A stretch of DNA of 51,444 nt from Helcococcus sueciensis DSM 17243 (GCF_000423145.1 NZ_AUHK01000014.1:1-51444), one strand, 5' to 3'. Counted from the stretch's first letter, positions 19,260 to 27,980 are shown. The notes: a model not told the origin generated them from the sequence alone. Numbers and translations are program-made.

Positions 19260-20147
19260 ATGTATTTACTTTTTGATATTGGTGGTAGTGCCACAAAGGT
19301 TGCAATTATCAATGAAGACGAAAAAATAATAAAAAAAACTAGCATTAAATCTAAATCAAATTTAAAAGATTTTTTAATATCTTTAGAAAAAACTACTCAA
19401 AAAGCTATCGAAAAATTTGATATAAAAGGAATTGGTATATCATCTCCTGGAACTGTGGATGAAAATACGGGGAATGTTGGTGGAATATCAGCATTAGAAT
19501 ACATTCATAAATATAATTTTGCATATCATTTACAGGAAAAGTTTAATTTACCAGTTGCTATTGAAAATGACGCAAATTGTTCTGCTTTATGTGAAATGCA
19601 TTTTTCAAATCTAAAAGATAAAAATGTAGCATTTGTAGTTATTGGTTCAGGAATAGGTGGAGCCATAATTAATAATGGGGTTTTACAAAAAGGAAGAAAG
19701 CTAGAATCTGGAGAGTTTGGTTATATGCTTTTAAAAAATAATAAAGGAGAATATACCAATCTTTCAAAACTTGCGACATTACCAAATGTAAGAAATAGGC
19801 TTATAGAAGAATATGGAATTGAAAAAACTACTTATGAAATACTAGATTTATATTTTGAAAATGAAAGTCCATATTATGACTTAGTAAATGAAATGTTCCA
19901 ATATCTTTGTATGGGAATCTACAATATTTCATATGTTATTGATCCAGACGAAATTTACATTGGTGGGGGAATAAGTCAATCAGAAAAATTCATTAATGAA
20001 TTAGTAATGAAAATGAATGAAGGGATATTCAAAGAATCTAAAGCGATTATAAAACCTGTAACTTACTATAATGACAACAATTTATTAGGTGCATATGTAA
20101 ATTTAATAATTAAATTAAAAGAGGGGAAAAAATTATGTATACAATAG
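19260..20147 (+). CDS. ROK-family sugar kinase (first of pair)
   Basis: A 295-residue ROK protein with the N-terminal phosphate-binding loop FDIGGSATK (6-14), ENDANCSALCE and the ATP-site GSGIGGAI. The ROK zinc motif (GH plus CxCGxxGCxE) is absent: the equivalent stretch reads ESGEFGYMLLKNN. Substrate cannot be assigned; zinc-less ROK kinases include beta-glucoside and other specialised kinases, and ManNAc, GlcNAc or mannose are sensible guesses here. It overlaps the second kinase by 13 bp. Confidence 0.8.
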   Translation: MYLLFDIGGSATKVAIINEDEKIIKKTSIKSKSNLKDFLISLEKTTQKAIEKFDIKGIGISSPGTVDENTGNVGGISALEYIHKYNFAYHLQEKFNLPVAIENDANCSALCEMHFSNLKDKNVAFVVIGSGIGGAIINNGVLQKGRKLESGEFGYMLLKNNKGEYTNLSKLATLPNVRNRLIEEYGIEKTTYEILDLYFENESPYYDLVNEMFQYLCMGIYNISYVIDPDEIYIGGGISQSEKFINELVMKMNEGIFKESKAIIKPVTYYNDNNLLGAYVNLIIKLKEGKKLCIQ

Positions 20148-21031
20148 GAGTAGATGTAGGAGGAACATCAGCAAGAGTAGCATTATTAGATGAAAATTTT
20201 AATATAGTAAAGAAAGAAACTATTTCAACAGGAAAAAGAGATTTTGAAATAGTTATTAAAGAGATAGCGGATTTGATAAATAATATAGATCCAGATAGAA
20301 AAGCTCTTCTTGTAGGATTCGATACTCCAGGACCTTTAGATTTAGAAAAAGGTATGATATTGGATGCCCCTAATTTACCTACTTGGAGTAATAAACCATT
20401 TGTAAATAAAATAGAAGAACTAACAGGTAGGAAAACTTATCTTACAAATGATGCAAATGCTGCGGCTTTAGCTCAGGCTATTGAAGATAAAAGTGAAACA
20501 CTCGTATTTATAACCGTAAGTACAGGTGTAGGTGGCGGTATAGTGTATCAAGGAAAACTTATGGAAGGTAAAAAAGCATATGCTGGAGAATTTGGACTTA
20601 TGATAATATCTGATGATGACAGACATCATGAGCAATTATACAAAGGAACACTTGAAAGTCTTTGTTCTGGAACAGCATTATCACTTGAAGCTTCAAAAAG
20701 GTATAACAGAGAAGTTAGCACTAAAGAATTATTTGACTTGTATGAAGATAAAGATTCTATCGCCATAGAAATAATAGATTTATGGGTAGAGCATTTTTCA
20801 AGAGCTATAGCAAATCTTCTTCAAATAATTGAACCAGAGGTGTTTTATATAGGTGGATCAGTAGTGTTGTTTAATCCTTGGTTATTAGATATGGTTAAAG
20901 AAAAAACAAAAAATAAATTATATGAAGGATTAAAAGATAGAGTTAACTTAAAAATTGCAAGATATGGAGAAGATGCAGGTATTGTAGGTGCTGCATATAA
21001 TGCATTTGTAAATAGTAAGGAGATAGTATGA
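20135..21031 (+). CDS. ROK-family sugar kinase (second of pair)
   Basis: A 298-residue ROK kinase with GVDVGGTSAR at the N-terminus, the sugar-site TNDANAAALAQA and STGVGGGIVYQG. The zinc-cluster Cys residues are replaced: after YAGEFGLM comes a short loop and LESLCSGTAL, which resembles the ROK motif without the GCxE cysteines. It is coupled to the first kinase (13-bp overlap) and to the GH1 gene (ATGA overlap). It probably phosphorylates a monosaccharide released by the glycosidases; identity unresolved. Confidence 0.85.
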   Translation: MYTIGVDVGGTSARVALLDENFNIVKKETISTGKRDFEIVIKEIADLINNIDPDRKALLVGFDTPGPLDLEKGMILDAPNLPTWSNKPFVNKIEELTGRKTYLTNDANAAALAQAIEDKSETLVFITVSTGVGGGIVYQGKLMEGKKAYAGEFGLMIISDDDRHHEQLYKGTLESLCSGTALSLEASKRYNREVSTKELFDLYEDKDSIAIEIIDLWVEHFSRAIANLLQIIEPEVFYIGGSVVLFNPWLLDMVKEKTKNKLYEGLKDRVNLKIARYGEDAGIVGAAYNAFVNSKEIV

Positions 21032-22404
21032 TACAATTTCCAAAGAATTTCTATTGGGGATCTGCTACATCAGCAACCCAATCAGAAGGAGCTGCTCATA
21101 AAGATGGTAAGGGTGAAAGTATTTGGGATTTATGGTATAGAAAAGAACCATATAAATTTTATAATAAAATAGGTCCTGAAGATACAACTAAAATATATGA
21201 AAACTATAAAGAAGATGTTAAATTATTAAAACAAACAGGACATAATTCTTTTAGAACTTCAATTAGTTGGGCAAGACTTATTCCTGAAGGTAATGGAGAA
21301 ATAAATCAAAAAGCTGTAGATTTTTATAGAAATTATTTTTCTAGCATAAAAAAAGAAGGGATTACACTCTTTGTAAATCTATTTCATTTTGACATGCCTT
21401 CATCTTTACAAGAAATTGGAGGATGGACAAATAAAGATGTAGTCGAATATTATGCTAATTATGCAGATAAAGCTTTTGAATTATTTGGTGATATTGTAGA
21501 TAGATGGTTTACTTTCAATGAACCAATTGTTCATGTGGAAGAGCAGTATTTAAATCAAAATCATTATCCAATGGAAGTTGATCCAAAGAAAGCGGTTCAG
21601 TCTGCCTTTAACTCTCAACTTGCATCAGCTAAAGCGATTGAAAAATTTAGAAAGCATAATCTTGATTCAAAGATAGGTATAGTATTAAATCTAACACCTG
21701 CTTATCCAAGGTCACAAAATCCAAGCGACCTAAAAGCAGCTAGGATTGCAGATTTATTCCAATGTAAATCATTTCTAGATCCTTCAATACATGGGGGTTA
21801 TCCAAAAGAACTTGTAGAAATAATTTCAAAATATAACTTGATGCCTGAATATAATGATGAGGAACTCGATATTATCAAGAATAATAGGATTGATTTTTTA
21901 GGTGTTAATTATTATCAACCTTTGAGGGTTAAGGAAAATCCTTATGAAATGAAAAGTGATGCTATAGTAATGCCCGAATATTTCTTCACTCCATATATTA
22001 TGCCTGGAAGAAGGATTAATAAATATAGAGGATGGGAAATATATCCTGATGCAGTATATGATATAGCTATAAATATTAGAGATAATTACAATAATATTGA
22101 ATGGTTAATGACTGAAAATGGAATGGGAGTTGAAGATGAGCTTAGATTCAAAGAAAATGGTCAAATTCAAGATGATTATAGAATTGAATTTATTAAAGAA
22201 CATTTAGAATTCTTGCACAAGGGTATTGAAGCAGGTTCAAATTGTGTAGGATATCATCTATGGACATTTATAGATTGTTGGTCATGGTTGAACGCTTATA
22301 AAAATAGATATGGTTTAGTTGAATTAGATCTTGAAACTCAAGAAAGAACGATTAAAAAATCCGGAAATTGGTTTAAAGAGCTTTCTAAAAACAATGGATT
22401 TTAA
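21028..22404 (+). CDS. GH1 beta-glycosidase
   Basis: A 458-residue GH1 TIM-barrel enzyme with acid/base E165 in FTFNEP and nucleophile E363 in MTENG. The aglycone/phosphate-site region reads WTFIDCWSWLNAYKNRYGLVELD. It lacks the NFEW signature of ordinary beta-glucosidases and only loosely matches the Ser-Lys-Tyr pattern of 6-phospho-beta-glycosidases. The substrate is therefore open. In this context hydrolysis of the core Man-beta-1,4-GlcNAc or of a phospho-disaccharide is a speculation. It is last in the kinase operon and followed by a terminator. Confidence 0.88.
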   Translation: MIQFPKNFYWGSATSATQSEGAAHKDGKGESIWDLWYRKEPYKFYNKIGPEDTTKIYENYKEDVKLLKQTGHNSFRTSISWARLIPEGNGEINQKAVDFYRNYFSSIKKEGITLFVNLFHFDMPSSLQEIGGWTNKDVVEYYANYADKAFELFGDIVDRWFTFNEPIVHVEEQYLNQNHYPMEVDPKKAVQSAFNSQLASAKAIEKFRKHNLDSKIGIVLNLTPAYPRSQNPSDLKAARIADLFQCKSFLDPSIHGGYPKELVEIISKYNLMPEYNDEELDIIKNNRIDFLGVNYYQPLRVKENPYEMKSDAIVMPEYFFTPYIMPGRRINKYRGWEIYPDAVYDIAINIRDNYNNIEWLMTENGMGVEDELRFKENGQIQDDYRIEFIKEHLEFLHKGIEAGSNCVGYHLWTFIDCWSWLNAYKNRYGLVELDLETQERTIKKSGNWFKELSKNNGF

Positions 22405-22414
22405 AACAAAAAAA

Positions 22415-22440
22415 TGCATTCGATTGAATGCGTTTTTTTT
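22415..22440 (+). terminator. Terminator after GH1 gene
   Basis: GCATTC / GAATGC with a GATT loop plus a closing T-G pair, then eight T. It marks the right end of the glycan island. Confidence 0.88.
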
Positions 22441-22443
22441 ATA

Positions 22444-22516
22444 TTACAGATTTGGGTCATATCCGTCAAATATATTTTTATCTTGTTGTAATGCGGCACC
22501 CACACTATCTGTTGGA
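22444..22516 (-). pseudogene. Orphan 3' end of the CsbD-like gene (decayed duplicate)
   Basis: Positions 22448-22516 match 23208-23276, the last codons of the small gene at 23204-23488, at 68 of 69 positions. The reading frame still ends in a stop (TAA), with the peptide SVGAALQQDKNIFDGYDPNL. Immediately upstream on the minus strand the frame hits TGA and similarity stops, so only the tail survives. Confidence 0.85.
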
Positions 22517-23203
22517 GGGAGGATATCCTTTCAGAAGATTTTTTAAGCTTTAGAAAGTCAAGAACAAGCCCTTGAGGAAAGCTCTATTATTGAGTTTTAC
22601 AATCTTATGCCTCAGACTCCAAATATTGGTTGGGTTAACAGTAAAACAGATACCACTTAGAGACCATTTCTGAGAAATTAAAAATAAATCTCCAAAAACC
22701 GAAGAAAAATGGCTGATTTTCAGGTTTTTGAAAGAAAATTTGTGATAATCAGAAAAAATCATCGAAATTATTAAGTAAATGTAGCAAATACATGTTTTTA
22801 AAGCAAATATCAGACTAAACAAAGGAATTTTTCTGAGAAATTAAAAATAAATCTCCAAAAATCGAAAAATGCCCAAAATCATTCTGAGAAATTAAAAATA
22901 TTTTTGAAAAAACCGAAATTGTATTTAATTAGGGTACCATTTATGCTGAAAGTCAAGAAAAATGATAAAAAGGGATTAAAGCCATTACAATTTTGATTGA
23001 TCAGAACAAGCGATTAATAAAAAATATATTTGGCAATAGTTACTCCTACCCCAACAGAAATTGTGAAAATAAAAAATATATTTGTCAGTAGTTACTCCTA
23101 CCCCAACAGAAATTGTGAAAATAAAAAAGCTGTCAGGATTTACCCCAACAGCGTTTCTTCAACTTAATAATTTAATTATAATCTTAATTTATACTATCCT
23201 ATC
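22517..23203. repeat. Non-coding repeat-rich region between the two tail copies
   Basis: No credible gene is present. A motif starting TTCTGAGAAATTAAAAATA occurs at 22668, 22831 and 22882; the first two copies extend 36 bp through CTCCAAAAA and CGAA. The first copy is joined to an inverted repeat CAAAAACC (22693-22700) / GGTTTTTG (22723-22730). At 23018-23122 a 52-bp unit ending in CCCCAACAGAAATTGTGAAA is repeated in tandem, followed by a degenerate third copy. Read on the minus strand, the unit faintly resembles the tail of the CsbD-like gene (SVG...K.IF), so it may be older debris of the same duplication. Confidence 0.7.
23123..23152 (-). terminator. Possible terminator downstream of CsbD-like gene
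   Basis: On the minus strand GCTGT (23152-23148) pairs with ACAGC (23033-type arm at 23133-23129) around a 14-nt loop and is followed by six T. The stem is short and lies about 50 nt beyond the stop codon. Confidence 0.45.
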
Positions 23204-23488
23204 CTATAGATTTGGGTCATATCCGTCAAATATATTTTTACCTTGTTGTAATGCGGCACCCACACTATCTGTTGGATTATCAGGATTTGAAAGATTTAAT
23301 TTATCTGCTATTCCTGATAGATACTCATCTAATTTTTCTTTTTTTATACCGAATTTATCTTCTACGATTTCATATAGTTTTTTTGGGTTTTCTTGTATTT
23401 GAGAAACTTCATCTTTTGTTAATTCGCCATATTTTTCTTGTATTAAAGTAATAACTCTACCTAAATTTTCTTTTAAAATGTCTATCAT
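23204..23488 (-). CDS. Small helical CsbD-like protein
   Basis: A 94-residue acidic/basic helical protein. Residues 15-55 (LIQEKYGELTKDEV, then KFGIKKEKLDEYL) follow the pattern of CsbD-family stress proteins: a helix, G-LT-D, a second helix and a YGI/FGI turn. The tail is Gly/Asn-rich (SVGAALQQGKNIFDGYDPNL). AGGAGG precedes the ATG. CsbD proteins are general-stress induced with no known activity. The match is by eye and weak, so treat the name as provisional. The 3' end is duplicated about 760 bp away. Confidence 0.6.
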   Translation of the reverse strand: MIDILKENLGRVITLIQEKYGELTKDEVSQIQENPKKLYEIVEDKFGIKKEKLDEYLSGIADKLNLSNPDNPTDSVGAALQQGKNIFDGYDPNL

Positions 23489-23548
23489 ATAAACCTCCTA
23501 TGTTTTATATTTAAATACCCGAATATTTAATTTTTATAACACAATAAA

Positions 23549-23582
23549 AAAATCTGATGTTTTAGTACATCAGATTTTAAAT
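23549..23582 (-). terminator. Terminator of Na/Pi cotransporter gene
   Basis: A perfect 12-bp stem (23549-23560 with 23567-23578, core AATCTGATGT) has a 6-nt loop. On the minus strand it is followed by a T-rich run, and it lies 13 bp past the cotransporter stop. Confidence 0.88.
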
Positions 23583-23590
23583 AAATAATT

Positions 23591-25195
23591 TTATTGATAT
23601 ATTGTTGAATATTGATTTTGTATATTTTGTAGATGGTCACGAAGTCTCATTAAATAAGTGTATAGTTTATCATAAGCAAGTTCTTCTTCAGCTATTGATT
23701 TACCTGATTTAAGTCTTTCCAATGATTCTTCTCTATTTTTATCTGCGATATCAGAAATTTTAATAGCGAGAGTTCTAAGTTTCTTCATATCAAACTCGTT
23801 ATCCATTAAACTCTTTTCGATATCATCAAAATATATTTCTAGATTATCAACCATCAGCTGTATTTCTTCTTTAGCTTCTTTAGAGAAGTTTAGTTCATTA
23901 TCAGCCATATTTACAGATAATTTATATATGTTATACGAATAGTCTCCAAGTCTTTCAATATTTGATATTATTTTCAAATAATAAGATAATTGTTTGTATT
24001 GTTCCCTGCTCAAGTTGTTAGACATAGCTTTTACATTGACTTTAGCAATTTCTGTATTTAAGAAGTCGATAACTTCTTCATTAAATTCTATTTCTGCTGA
24101 TCTATTATCTTCGTGATTAATTAAGTTTGATGTTGATAATAATAGATTTTTCTTAGCATATCTAAACATTCTTATAGTTTCTTGTCTAATACCAGCAATT
24201 GTAGATATAGTATCATTATATGCTTGTGCATTTAAATACATTAGACTAAATCCTACATCTCGAGGATCTTTACCACGAATTAAATTATTTGCAATTTTTT
24301 CTAAAAGATCCGTAAATGGAAGAAGAATTATTGTAGTTACAATATTAAATACAGTATGTAGAAATGCAATTTGTTGAGCAACTACTGGAGTCCAAGACTC
24401 AATAAAACTAATTACTGGGAATATTATTGCAAATATACTAAAAATTATTGTACCCATTATGTTAAAGGTTATATGAGATACGGCAACTTTTTTAGCGTTT
24501 TTGCTTGCACCTAAACTTGCAAGTATAGATGTAAAGCAAGTACCTATATTACTACCTAGAACTATAAAGAATGCAGAAGAGAATGGAAGTATCCCATTAT
24601 TTGCGAATGTAATAAGTACACCAGTTGTAGCGGAAGAAGATTGTATAATTGCTGTGAAGATTGCCCCGATAATTATACCTAATAAAGGATGGCCCGCTTT
24701 TTCAAGTAGACCTTTTAAAAAAGGATTGTTTGCAAGTGGCAATACAGCTTCACCCATCATATTCATTCCCATAAACAAAACACCAAATCCAAATAAAATT
24801 GTTCCTGAATATTTGTATTTACGTCTTGTCATGAATAGCATCATCACCATTCCGATGAAAGCTATTATAGGAGCTATTGCTTCAACGTTTAAAGTTAATA
24901 TTAAACCGGTTACGGTTGTACCGATATTTGCTCCCATGATGATATAAATCGCTTGTTTAAGTGTAAGGATTTTAGAGTTAACAAAACCAACGGTCATAAC
25001 TGTGGTTGCTGAAGATGATTGAGTGATAGCAGTAACAATTGTACCAATCAAAACTCCGAGAAACTTATTGCTGGTTAGTTTTTCAAGAATGTTTTGAAGT
25101 TTATTACCCGCAAGAAGTTCAAGTCCTTTACCCATTTGATTCATTCCAAATAAGAATAAAGCGAATCCACCAAAGAGCGTAGTTATTTCTAACAT
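23591..25195 (-). CDS. Na+/phosphate cotransporter family protein with PhoU tail
   Basis: A 534-residue protein of the NptA/PF02690 family. Two inverted half-domains each carry the QSSSATT motif (59-65 and 185-191) that forms the substrate/Na+ path, with eight or so membrane segments up to about residue 310. A C-terminal PhoU-like helical bundle (about 340-525) follows. Bacterial members take up or export phosphate. The gene stands alone with its own promoter and terminator. Confidence 0.92.
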   Translation of the reverse strand: MLEITTLFGGFALFLFGMNQMGKGLELLAGNKLQNILEKLTSNKFLGVLIGTIVTAITQSSSATTVMTVGFVNSKILTLKQAIYIIMGANIGTTVTGLILTLNVEAIAPIIAFIGMVMMLFMTRRKYKYSGTILFGFGVLFMGMNMMGEAVLPLANNPFLKGLLEKAGHPLLGIIIGAIFTAIIQSSSATTGVLITFANNGILPFSSAFFIVLGSNIGTCFTSILASLGASKNAKKVAVSHITFNIMGTIIFSIFAIIFPVISFIESWTPVVAQQIAFLHTVFNIVTTIILLPFTDLLEKIANNLIRGKDPRDVGFSLMYLNAQAYNDTISTIAGIRQETIRMFRYAKKNLLLSTSNLINHEDNRSAEIEFNEEVIDFLNTEIAKVNVKAMSNNLSREQYKQLSYYLKIISNIERLGDYSYNIYKLSVNMADNELNFSKEAKEEIQLMVDNLEIYFDDIEKSLMDNEFDMKKLRTLAIKISDIADKNREESLERLKSGKSIAEEELAYDKLYTYLMRLRDHLQNIQNQYSTIYQ

Positions 25196-25223
25196 GTGCG
25201 CCTCCGAATTAATTATCTTTTAC

Positions 25224-25232
25224 ATTATATCA
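25224..25232 (-). promoter_or_regulatory. Extended -10 promoter of Na/Pi cotransporter gene
   Basis: On the minus strand TGATATAAT gives an extended -10 (TG one base before TATAAT), 29 bp upstream of the ATG. The -35 (TTTTAA) is poor, as often with extended -10 promoters. Confidence 0.6.
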
Positions 25233-25266
25233 CAGGACTTTAAATGTTAAAACCATGTAAAATAGT

Positions 25267-25294
25267 TTTACAACTTTTATCTATAAATTATGAT
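25267..25294 (+). promoter_or_regulatory. Promoter of HD hydrolase operon
   Basis: TTTACA (25267-25272), 16-bp spacer, TATGAT (25289-25294), 37 bp before the HD gene. It diverges from the cotransporter promoter. Confidence 0.6.
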
Positions 25295-25331
25295 AAAATA
25301 AATATAAAATATAAATGGAAAGTGTATAAGA

Positions 25332-25943
25332 ATGAGAGAATTAGAATTTGTAGTACTATTAGAAGAAATGAAAAAAATATTTCGTCAAACTAAAATAATA
25401 GGCGAAGATAGAAGAGAAAATGATGCAGAACATACATTTCATATTGCAACAATGAGTATGTTTTTGCAAGAAATATCAGAAATAGAAGTAGACATAAATA
25501 AAGTTATTAAAATGCTCTTAGTCCATGATTTAGTAGAAATTTTTGCTGGCGATACATTTGCATATGATGAAAAGTCGAAGATAGGAAAATTTGATAGAGA
25601 AAAAAAATCTATGGATAAATTAAAGAGTTATCTATCTGAAAATAATCAAAAAATGTTAGAAAATCTTTGGTTAGAATTTGAATCCAATTTAACAAATGAA
25701 GCAAAATATGCTAATGCTATGGATAGATTACAACCAATACTTAGCAATATACACTCTAATAATGGTGGAACGTGGAAGATTAATAATGTTAAATTATCTC
25801 AAGTATTAAAAAGAGTAGAGCCTATTAAAGCTTTTAACACAAATATATATGATTATGTATATGATGAAGTTTTGAAAGGGGTAGATAGAGAATATTTAAT
25901 AGATGATTTAAAAGTTGAAGGAGGTATTGATGGAAAAGATTAA
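25332..25943 (+). CDS. HD-domain hydrolase (YfbR/HDDC2-like)
   Basis: A 203-residue protein with an HD metal-binding domain: H34 in NDAEHTFHIA, H65-D66 in LLVHDLVEI, and a distal Asp in YANAMDRLQP. Length and motif spacing fit the HD_3 family, including 5'-deoxynucleotidases such as YfbR. It probably dephosphorylates nucleotides, but substrate is not deducible. It overlaps the AI-2E-type permease gene by 14 bp. Confidence 0.85.
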   Translation: MRELEFVVLLEEMKKIFRQTKIIGEDRRENDAEHTFHIATMSMFLQEISEIEVDINKVIKMLLVHDLVEIFAGDTFAYDEKSKIGKFDREKKSMDKLKSYLSENNQKMLENLWLEFESNLTNEAKYANAMDRLQPILSNIHSNNGGTWKINNVKLSQVLKRVEPIKAFNTNIYDYVYDEVLKGVDREYLIDDLKVEGGIDGKD

Positions 25944-27102
25944 TACTGATAAGTTTTTAAAAAAGATTATAATTATATCAATTGCAGTATTGATAGTTGC
26001 TTATATAGGAACTGTACTTAATTTTGTTAGAAATATATGGGATGTTATATTTCCATTTGTTTTAGGTATGGCAATAGCATATATATTAAATCTTGTTATG
26101 CGATTTGTAGAAGAAAAGATTCTTGGTAGAATTAAAACAAAATGGATGGATAAAATAAAACGACCTATAAGCATTTTAATATCACTAGTATTTGTAATAA
26201 CCATAATTGCTTTGATTTTATATCTTGTAATACCTCAAATGGTTAATTCCATCAAAATAATTGTGGAAAGTTTCCCAAAATTAGTTGAAGATGCATATGA
26301 TTGGTTACAAAAACATCCAAAAAATGAAGTGATTAATAATTTTATAGCTGAAAGATTAAGTGAAATACAGAAAAACTGGCAAAGTCATGCAAATAATGTT
26401 TGGGGATTTGTAAAAAACAATATTGGTGGAGTGCTAGGATCAACTTTTGATTTCATAAATGGAGTATTCGGAACTTTTTATACAATATTTGTAACTCTAA
26501 TATTTGCGATATATATTTTGTCTGGTAAAGAAAGATTAGGAAAAGAATTTAATTCCGTTATTGATACATATTTACCCGAAAAGCATACCAAAAGAATTAA
26601 ATATTTTATTAGTGTAATGGATGAAAAATTTGAAGCTTTTATAAAAGGACAAGTTGCAGATGCTATTATTATAGGGACTTTAGTATATCTTACCGTGCTA
26701 ATTGCAGGTATGCCATATGCAGTAACTATAGGTATAGTAGTTATGGTTACAGCTTTTATACCTATGCTGGGGGCTTATATTGGTGGAGCAATAGGATTTA
26801 TAATGATTGCTGCACAAAATATTCAACAAGGTTTACTTTTTATATTGCTACTAGTCATAGTACAACAATTAGAAGGAGATTTAATCTATCCACGATTAAT
26901 AGGTAATAGTATAGGACTACCTGGAATATGGACATTTTTAGCGGTAATAGTGGGTGGAGCAATTGCGGGGCCTGTAGGAATGTTATTATTTGTTCCATTA
27001 TCTGCTGGAATTTATAAAATAATTGAAGATGATATAGAAAGAAGAAAAGAAAAAAAGAAAGGAAATAAATTTGAAATAGAGGAAGGAAAGTTAACTCTAT
27101 AA
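25930..27102 (+). CDS. AI-2E family membrane transporter
   Basis: A 390-residue membrane protein of the AI-2E/PF01594 family with about eight membrane segments and the conserved C-terminal QQLEGDLIYPRLIGNSIGLPG. Its charged tail is Lys/Glu-rich. The ATG at 25930 is chosen for its AAGGAGG ribosome site. Members include AI-2 exporters and Na+/H+ antiporters; the actual substrate here is unknown. Confidence 0.9.
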   Translation: MEKINTDKFLKKIIIISIAVLIVAYIGTVLNFVRNIWDVIFPFVLGMAIAYILNLVMRFVEEKILGRIKTKWMDKIKRPISILISLVFVITIIALILYLVIPQMVNSIKIIVESFPKLVEDAYDWLQKHPKNEVINNFIAERLSEIQKNWQSHANNVWGFVKNNIGGVLGSTFDFINGVFGTFYTIFVTLIFAIYILSGKERLGKEFNSVIDTYLPEKHTKRIKYFISVMDEKFEAFIKGQVADAIIIGTLVYLTVLIAGMPYAVTIGIVVMVTAFIPMLGAYIGGAIGFIMIAAQNIQQGLLFILLLVIVQQLEGDLIYPRLIGNSIGLPGIWTFLAVIVGGAIAGPVGMLLFVPLSAGIYKIIEDDIERRKEKKKGNKFEIEEGKLTL

Positions 27103-27137
27103 ATTTATTTTTTATTTCAAATATGAATAGGGGTAGT

Positions 27138-27980
27138 ATGGAAGAGTATCTAAAGAGAGCAATTCCTTTGGAAGAGATTGAAAGATCAATACAAAAGAAA
27201 TACAAAGTAGAGACATTTTCAAAATTTTTAAAGGCGTTAGAAAAATACAATTTAATTCAAGATGGAGATAGAATAGCTGTTGGCATAAGTGGTGGAAAAG
27301 ATAGTTTACTACTTGCCAAAATGTTACAACAATTACAAAGATTTTCAAAAGTGAAATATGAAGTTGAATATATTGCTATGGATCCAGGTTTTAGTAAAGA
27401 AAATAGGAGAAAACTAGAAGATATATGTGATTATATGGATATTCCAGTAAAAATATTTGAAACAAACATTTTTGAAGTAGTTCATGAAATCTCTAAGGAT
27501 AGTCCTTGTTATCTTTGTGCAAGGATGAGAAGAGGGAACTTGTATGCTAAAGCAAAAGAATTAAATTGCAATAAACTAGCTTTAGGACATCATTTTAATG
27601 ATGTCATTGAAACTATAATGCTAAATGTTATGTGGGCAGGAGCGTATAAAACTATGATGCCAAAGATTAAAAGTCAAAATTTTGAAGGACTTGAATTAAT
27701 AAGACCACTATATCTTATTGAAGAAAGAGATATAATAAGATGGATGGACAATACTGGAATAATTCCAATGGATGAAGCTTGCCCTATTATGGAGAAAAAG
27801 AATGATAGTCAAAGACAAAATATAAAAATGATTATTGAAAATTTACGAAAAGATAATCCAAATATAGAAAAAAGTATATTTAAATCATCTGAAAATGTAT
27901 TTGCAGGGGCAGTTCTTGAATACGATGTAAATGGAGAAAGACATTCATTTTTAGATGAGTATGAGAAGTATGGAGGATAG
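27138..27980 (+). CDS. TtcA-family tRNA thiolase
   Basis: A 280-residue PP-loop ATPase. SGGKDS lies at 51-56, the cluster ligands CYLCARMRRG in the middle, and a third Cys in DEACPIM, which is the TtcA arrangement for binding an iron-sulfur cluster. TtcA makes 2-thiocytidine at tRNA position 32; Gram-positive members are less studied and may differ in target. The second ATG (27138), preceded by TAGGGG, is preferred over 27123, which has no ribosome site. It directly abuts the SurA-like gene. Confidence 0.85.
   Translation: MEEYLKRAIPLEEIERSIQKKYKVETFSKFLKALEKYNLIQDGDRIAVGISGGKDSLLLAKMLQQLQRFSKVKYEVEYIAMDPGFSKENRRKLEDICDYMDIPVKIFETNIFEVVHEISKDSPCYLCARMRRGNLYAKAKELNCNKLALGHHFNDVIETIMLNVMWAGAYKTMMPKIKSQNFEGLELIRPLYLIEERDIIRWMDNTGIIPMDEACPIMEKKNDSQRQNIKMIIENLRKDNPNIEKSIFKSSENVFAGAVLEYDVNGERHSFLDEYEKYGG

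Noticed and set aside
22550-22822. 90-residue minus-strand open frame in the repeat region
   Set aside because: It crosses the TTCTGAG repeats, has poor composition and no ribosome site; it is a chance frame in AT-rich DNA.
23018-23122. CRISPR-like array from the 52-bp tandem repeats
   Set aside because: The units abut without unique spacers, there are only two and a part copies, and no cas genes are nearby.
23082-23402. 106-residue plus-strand open frame over the CsbD-like gene
   Set aside because: It is antisense to the small gene and its repeats; the minus-strand frame has the ribosome site and a plausible helical protein.
24501-24947. 148-residue plus-strand frame inside the Na/Pi cotransporter gene
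   Set aside because: It is an antisense shadow of a gene whose QSSSATT motifs and PhoU tail are clear.
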